Source: Zoroaster sp. YZ-2022 (taxonomy: Eukaryota > Echinodermata > Asteroidea > Forcipulatida > Zoroasteridae). From it: a stretch of DNA of 64,000 bases. Below are positions 59,300-64,000 of the stretch, piece after piece. Each line of letters begins with the position of its first letter. Position 1 is the stretch's first letter. The position numbers were made by a program, and so were the translations under genes. The DNA lies in contig CM055828.1 in the NCBI GenBank assembly GCA_029582265.1, positions 31,865,263 to 31,929,262 of the forward strand. Direction: 5' to 3'. Below the pieces are notes generated by a model. The model saw only the letters and a list, made by a program, of their open reading frames with translations, was not told the origin of the DNA and searched no databases.

Positions 59300-62200
59300 A
59301 ACTTAGCCCGACTCTACCCTTGATATTGATAAGAATAATTTTCCCAATCGATAGACAGACCTTTGCATAAATACCTTCAATTTTAAAATCAATTTAAGTG
59401 TATTCATTATAAAGCAAATCAATTCCTTCAAAAAACAGACAAATGTGTGTGACCTTAGATAACAATATTCCTGGAAAATGTTGACATACTAGTATTAAAT
59501 ATAGATTGTAGGTGTTTTTGTCATTGTCTTTGAGTTATCTGAATTGTAAGAAATGATATCGTGACACGACAGATGCCAACTGCTGACTGCCGACGTGTTT
59601 GTATTTATGATTTCATTTATCAAACTCATTGTTTTCTATCGATTTATATACAATTATAATGTGAAGACAGCTGTTGTTTACAGTCTTAACAGGCTACCCA
59701 ATCATTATCACCAAATGACTATAATCGCAGACCATATATAGAGCAAATATTCATAAATGAAAGGAAAGGTACACCCAGGGCCGTAGCGAGCGGGGGGTGG
59801 GGTGACCCCCCCCCCCCCCATAATGGTTCTCATTCGGCATTTAGAGCCTCACTCGACAAATGAAGCATCAAAGGTACTAGAACAAGTGTTGGTTATATAA
59901 ATACAATATACTTTACTCACGGAAAGAGCTATGGTTTTGGATGACGTCATCATGGTCAGGTACGACAGCTGGGGGATGGGGCCTGATAGTTTGTATGGTG
60001 CGCATATTAAAGTATCCCTGCTTGTCCTTGGATCTGTCGATAACCTGTTTTCTTTATTATCTCCCTATTTAAAAGCTTTCTGTCTAATCTGCCCCTTTTA
60101 TTTGTTCCGTTGTTTATTACGGTATGTCATCTGTCCGTTTGTAACTAATTGGTATTTGTACTGCATTGCTTCTCGTTCTCTCTGTAAAATTTTAATGATT
60201 TCAAACCATCTGTCTATTTGTAAACCTGTCTGTGAAAGGTTATTTTAATGTAATGGGAGAACAAATGTACTAATTCCGTTTTTAAGTGTGTGCATTTAGA
60301 ATCAATATACACTGTAAATAAACACGTGTGCACGAATGCTTATATCATGCGTTTAATAGCAACCTATGTCTGCTAATAGGCGTGTATTGTTACTACTTAA
60401 TGTTAACACCGATAGATAAAATAATTAACAGAGAGCATATCAGTATAATATCTACGAACTCAAGGTCTATATTAATACTCTTAAAGGGAGTGTACACCTT
60501 TGGTAATCAACCGATTATAAACTTACTGGTGATGTTACCAAACATTCCGATGAATTATTCCGTGTAACAAATAGGGCCTACTGTAATTTTGCTGACAACT
60601 TGAAATGCATTACACATTGGAAATGACTCACTGCTCTGATCCCTTATCCGCATTTGAATGAATGAAAATAAAACAAAAATAATGGAGTGCCACTTTTTCT
60701 CGTTAATGACACTGTGAAATGCACTGAAACAGGTTGGTTTCTGTACATGAATATATTGATTCTATACATGTATATCTTGACCCTATCAGGCCTAGGGGCA
60801 CATTGTACACCTTATAATATTTTGTAAAATATATCAAGAACGCTGATACCAAACATGCTCAAATTGTCTGACTTTTCCTCACTATTTTTTACGAACTTCC
60901 TTATATGGAGTGCCATGGTCGAGCGGTTTAGTGCATCGGATTTGTGTTCTGATGGCCGAGTCGTCAGAATGTGGGTTCGAATCCCAACCGCGACCGGGCT
61001 GCTTGTGTCCTTGAGCAAGACACTTTACCATAATTGCTTCTCTCCACCCAGGGTTAAATGGGTACCTGTGAGGGCAGAGTTGGTTGTTGTGTTTGATTAG
61101 CCCTGTGCGCCGAAATTACAGCAATTGAGCTGTATACTCCCCAAGGAGCTGAGATGGTTTCAGGAATGATTTATGCGCCTGATGAGCAGTGGTAATAATT
61201 TATTATTATTTTTATTATTTCGGGTTTGTTGTCAACTTTCAAATACTGATCTGGACAAAATTGAGTCAGGTGACCATTTCCAATGCATTATAGGAATACA
61301 GTATGGTCGCTGTTTCATCAACGATTTTGTTTCTTGAATTGTTGTCATGTTTGTTTTATAGATTACTTAATCAACATTATGTATTAACAACATCAATTGT
61401 GATACGAATGTGATTATTTATGCCTATCCTGACACATTTTGGGTCAAAATCTTGATTAAACATGATTCTGGTGCAACTTGAACCAGAATCATAGTTTTAA
61501 TTAATGCACGTTATTATACGTAACCATATTTGTCTCACGATACAGAACTTTCACCTCAAAAGGGATTTCATCTCACAACATCTTACTATTTGTCATGTTA
61601 GTTCATACCACCGCCAAATAATTGTTTTGCAACATGCAGAATGCACGCTAAGCTGAACATACTTATTTTAAATGCTGAGGTTGATCTAAATAAATGCGCA
61701 GTTTCACAATGAGCATGTGAGTAAAAATACACCTGGCACCATTTTATATGTCCACAGTTGTGATTTTTTTACAGCATGTGAATCTAGAGAAATTTCAGTG
61801 AAACGTAAATATAATTATGTCAAATGATTCACACATTAATGTTCACCAAACGAAACCTTTAGTAAAATCTCGAAAGATCAATTTAATTCTACTCTGTCAG
61901 GAAGTAAAGAGCCATAGGTTGTTTATAGGGAATGTACAACCAACCTGCCTATTAACGTTCCAACCTAATAACTTATAGTGCCGTTAACGACAACACAGTG
62001 GAAATGCTTTCAGATTGTGTCATTCTCTTAAACGAGGAATTAACGAAGAAAATGATTTTTGTCTAAATTCGAACTGAAAATTATTTACCTTTTTTCTAAG
62101 GAGTATTACTGCCATTAGCTTTCCACAAAATTTCAATTAACAATTCGATCAGTTGGTTAATTTTCGAATTTTACATTTTATGTAAGACTATGTGACTTGT

Positions 62201-63336
62201 TTACACTTTGCGTGACATTGTCATAAATCAGAGAACATTTTGAACACGGCGCAATTTGACCATGTAACGTCATTGATCACATCGTCTATGCCTTACCTTT
62301 AACAAACATTCAATTGGCGTATTTTTAAAAATTGATTTCAATCGTTTAATTTAAATAAATAACACAGTAAAATAATAAACCGACATAACCCAATTATTAA
62401 CTAAATCATGCAGGCAAAAGAAAACTTAATGTAGGTTTCGGTTACATGATGGATATTGTCTCCAACATAATCATCTGGAATCTGAAACCAAAGAAGAATT
62501 CGATATTTAGAAATTCATATGTTTTAAAGAAAATACCATTAACACAATGTTTATTGAGAGGTTATTACCAAAACGCGTGTTTATTCCAATTGCTAAACTT
62601 CAAATGTACAGTTGGTGGCGCAGTATCATATAACTATCAAGGCAGTACCATATACATCATATAGGCCTATCAAAAACTAGGAATTGTGGGACGTGATTCA
62701 GAATGCTGTCGCCAACGCCAAGCCGTTATAATGCACGTATGCGTTTACTGCGCACTGGCTACATGAACGAGCCGGAAAGGTGCGTATATGGATACATATC
62801 TATAAATTGTAAGATGTGGGCAGTATACCCACTCCGTGCATATCCCTATATCCCTATATCCCTCTATCCATCCAGTGGTGAAAATTAACACAGTTTGTGA
62901 CTCTATAAAGGGCAAATTGTGTACGTCAACCTAATTCAGGGAAAACTTCCTTGTTAGCTGTTAAAACATTTGAATTTAAATTGAACCAATAGTGCACGGT
63001 AGTGCCAGATAAAGTCTTTAGCGATAACTGCAGCGCGCCCCCAGCGTTGAGGTCTTGCACAAAATCGCCTCAAAATCTACCCGTCACAATGAATTAAAAG
63101 GCCTTAAAAACAAAACTACCTGATTATGTCATTTGTGAATGTTTGCAGCACGGTTGTTTGATACAGAACATTCGATTAAACCATACCATTTATCTTATGG
63201 GTCTATCATAGGCCGCTGCCCAGTCGTGTACACAAGTAACACGGTATTGTGCTAAACAAAAGTGGCATTATGTATAAATAAATGAAGGTGGTTCCATTTT
63301 ATAGCTTACCTGGAAGATTTTTGTTTTTCTGGTGTG
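59300..63336. other. Intergenic spacer between two FAMeT genes
   Basis: About 4 kb. It contains the left end of a hAT-like element (CAGGGCCGTAGCGAGCGGGG, 59,778), a full SINE, and dispersed repeat fragments (GGGAGTGTACACCTTTGG at 60,486). The 3' UTR and polyadenylation site of the right-hand gene should lie in its upper part. Confidence 0.5.
60909..61220 (+). mobile_element. Full-length tRNA-derived SINE, second copy
   Basis: The head has TGGTCGAGCGGTTTAGTGC and GGGTTCGAATCCC, and the body has CCTTGAGCAAGACACTTTAC and GAGATGGTTTCAGGAATGA. It ends in a short TTATTATT tail. Confidence 0.85.
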
Positions 63337-63623
63337 TTAATTGTAGGTTTTCCAGTGAGAAGTACCTTTACTTCCAAAGCCTGAACTCATTGCCGTGTAC
63401 ATAAGCTTCGTCAGTGGCTCTGGATCTTCGCATGACAGCAGTGGTTCAGTGGACTTGTTTGCCCCTCTTCCAGAGTATAATCTCAGGTGACCGTACTCAT
63501 ACTCGAAGGTGAAATCCTTTTGTACATTCTTGTCCAATATATTTGGGCAATATGTCTCAGCCAGACTTGGGCATTCCTTGCATTTGCGAATGATGCATTT
63601 GGAATTGTCATCAGCTCCAATAA
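63337..63623 (-). CDS. Last exon of a paralogous FAMeT gene (partial; rest lies beyond the right edge)
   Basis: The exon starts after acceptor TGCTATTAG in phase 1, is 287 nt long like exon 31, and ends at TAA. It encodes the second half of a FAMeT domain: FTFEYEYGHLRLYSGRGANK, PLLSCEDPEPL, then KGTSHW and a short tail. Four Cys in the CIIRKCKECPSL to TYC region match exon 31. The gene lies in the same orientation, its 3' end about 4 kb from the promoter of the main gene. Upstream exons are outside the window, so its full architecture is unknown. The Trp of LLSWDD is Cys here. Confidence 0.85.
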
Positions 63624-64000
63624 CTAATAGCAAAAAAATAAACTAATAATGTACTTAAGAAAAACTGTATATAATTTGCTACTGGAAAATTACTGTAAGT
63701 TCTACTCTCTTCTAAGTAATTTAATTTATTTAATTGCATGTTTTATCTTTATAATTCGTTTGCTGGTGTCTCTGCGTGCACTGCTGTGCATTCCAAACTT
63801 CATCTTAATTGTCTTGTTAGTGTTTATTTTTATATCTTTATTTTTTTCTTAAAGCTTGGGGATCTCCTGCACTTAATCATCTTTGTTGTATTATTCCTGT
63901 GATTATCATTGTTTTTGTTCATTGATTTAGTGGAAAATAAACTGAACTAAAATGATAGAGTAAACATGATTGTGTAGATATATCATAAGCTGATCAGTTG
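63624..64000. other. Intron of the right-hand gene, nothing seen
   Basis: AT-rich sequence upstream of the terminal exon of the neighbouring gene. The preceding half-domain exon is not within the window. Confidence 0.4.

Overview
The window is animal nuclear DNA: AT-rich, with long non-coding stretches, very small exons flanked by canonical GT/AG sites, tRNA-derived SINEs, MITE-like elements and microsatellites. No bacterial or viral gene is visible. The frequent TAGGCCTA-type motif, the AGAGGGCGC motif and the SINE/hAT mix suggest a marine invertebrate deuterostome. An echinoderm, perhaps a sea cucumber or sea star, is my best guess, but that is an inference and not proven by the sequence.

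The main content is one large gene on the minus strand, from a TATA-box promoter near 59.30 kb to a stop codon at 26,062. I reconstructed 31 coding exons plus a probable 5' UTR exon. Their phases join without a break and the coding lengths sum to 3,750 nt, a multiple of 3, giving about 1,249 residues. The predicted secreted protein has, in order: a signal peptide; about 220 residues rich in His and Lys, built from alternating phase 1-to-2 and phase 2-to-1 mini-exons (some only 14-38 nt); six EGF domains; a WAP / antistasin / short-linker cassette present twice; and four farnesoic-acid-O-methyltransferase-like (FAMeT, Methyltransf_FA) domains, each split over two exons. Every junction from EGF1 to the stop is phase 1. 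I do not recognise this whole architecture as a described protein.

A second gene of the same type begins beyond the right edge. Only its last exon (63,337-63,623) lies in the window, and it ends in the same domain half and the same C-terminal pattern. The locus is therefore probably a head-to-tail tandem array of FAMeT-type genes.

Layout: 1-26 kb holds no supported gene. It carries repeats: MITEs, two hAT-like elements, a GAT repeat, and an (AT)n tract next to a tRNA-like sequence. 26-32 kb holds the FAMeT exons. 33-38 kb holds the duplicated WAP/antistasin cassette with a 1-kb CAGC minisatellite in an intron. 38-43 kb holds the EGF exons plus a SINE with an ATT tail and a 680-bp inverted-repeat element made of TCGAAA motifs. 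45-58 kb holds the His/Lys-rich mini-exons, including a recent 1.3-kb tandem exon-pair duplication, a solo LTR, fold-back tRNA-like elements and an interstitial TTAGGG tract. 59-63 kb is the promoter and the spacer to the next gene.

The domain mix (extracellular, cysteine-rich, protease-inhibitor-like, poly-cationic and His-rich) suggests a secreted matrix, mucus, adhesive or defence protein. That function is inference only.
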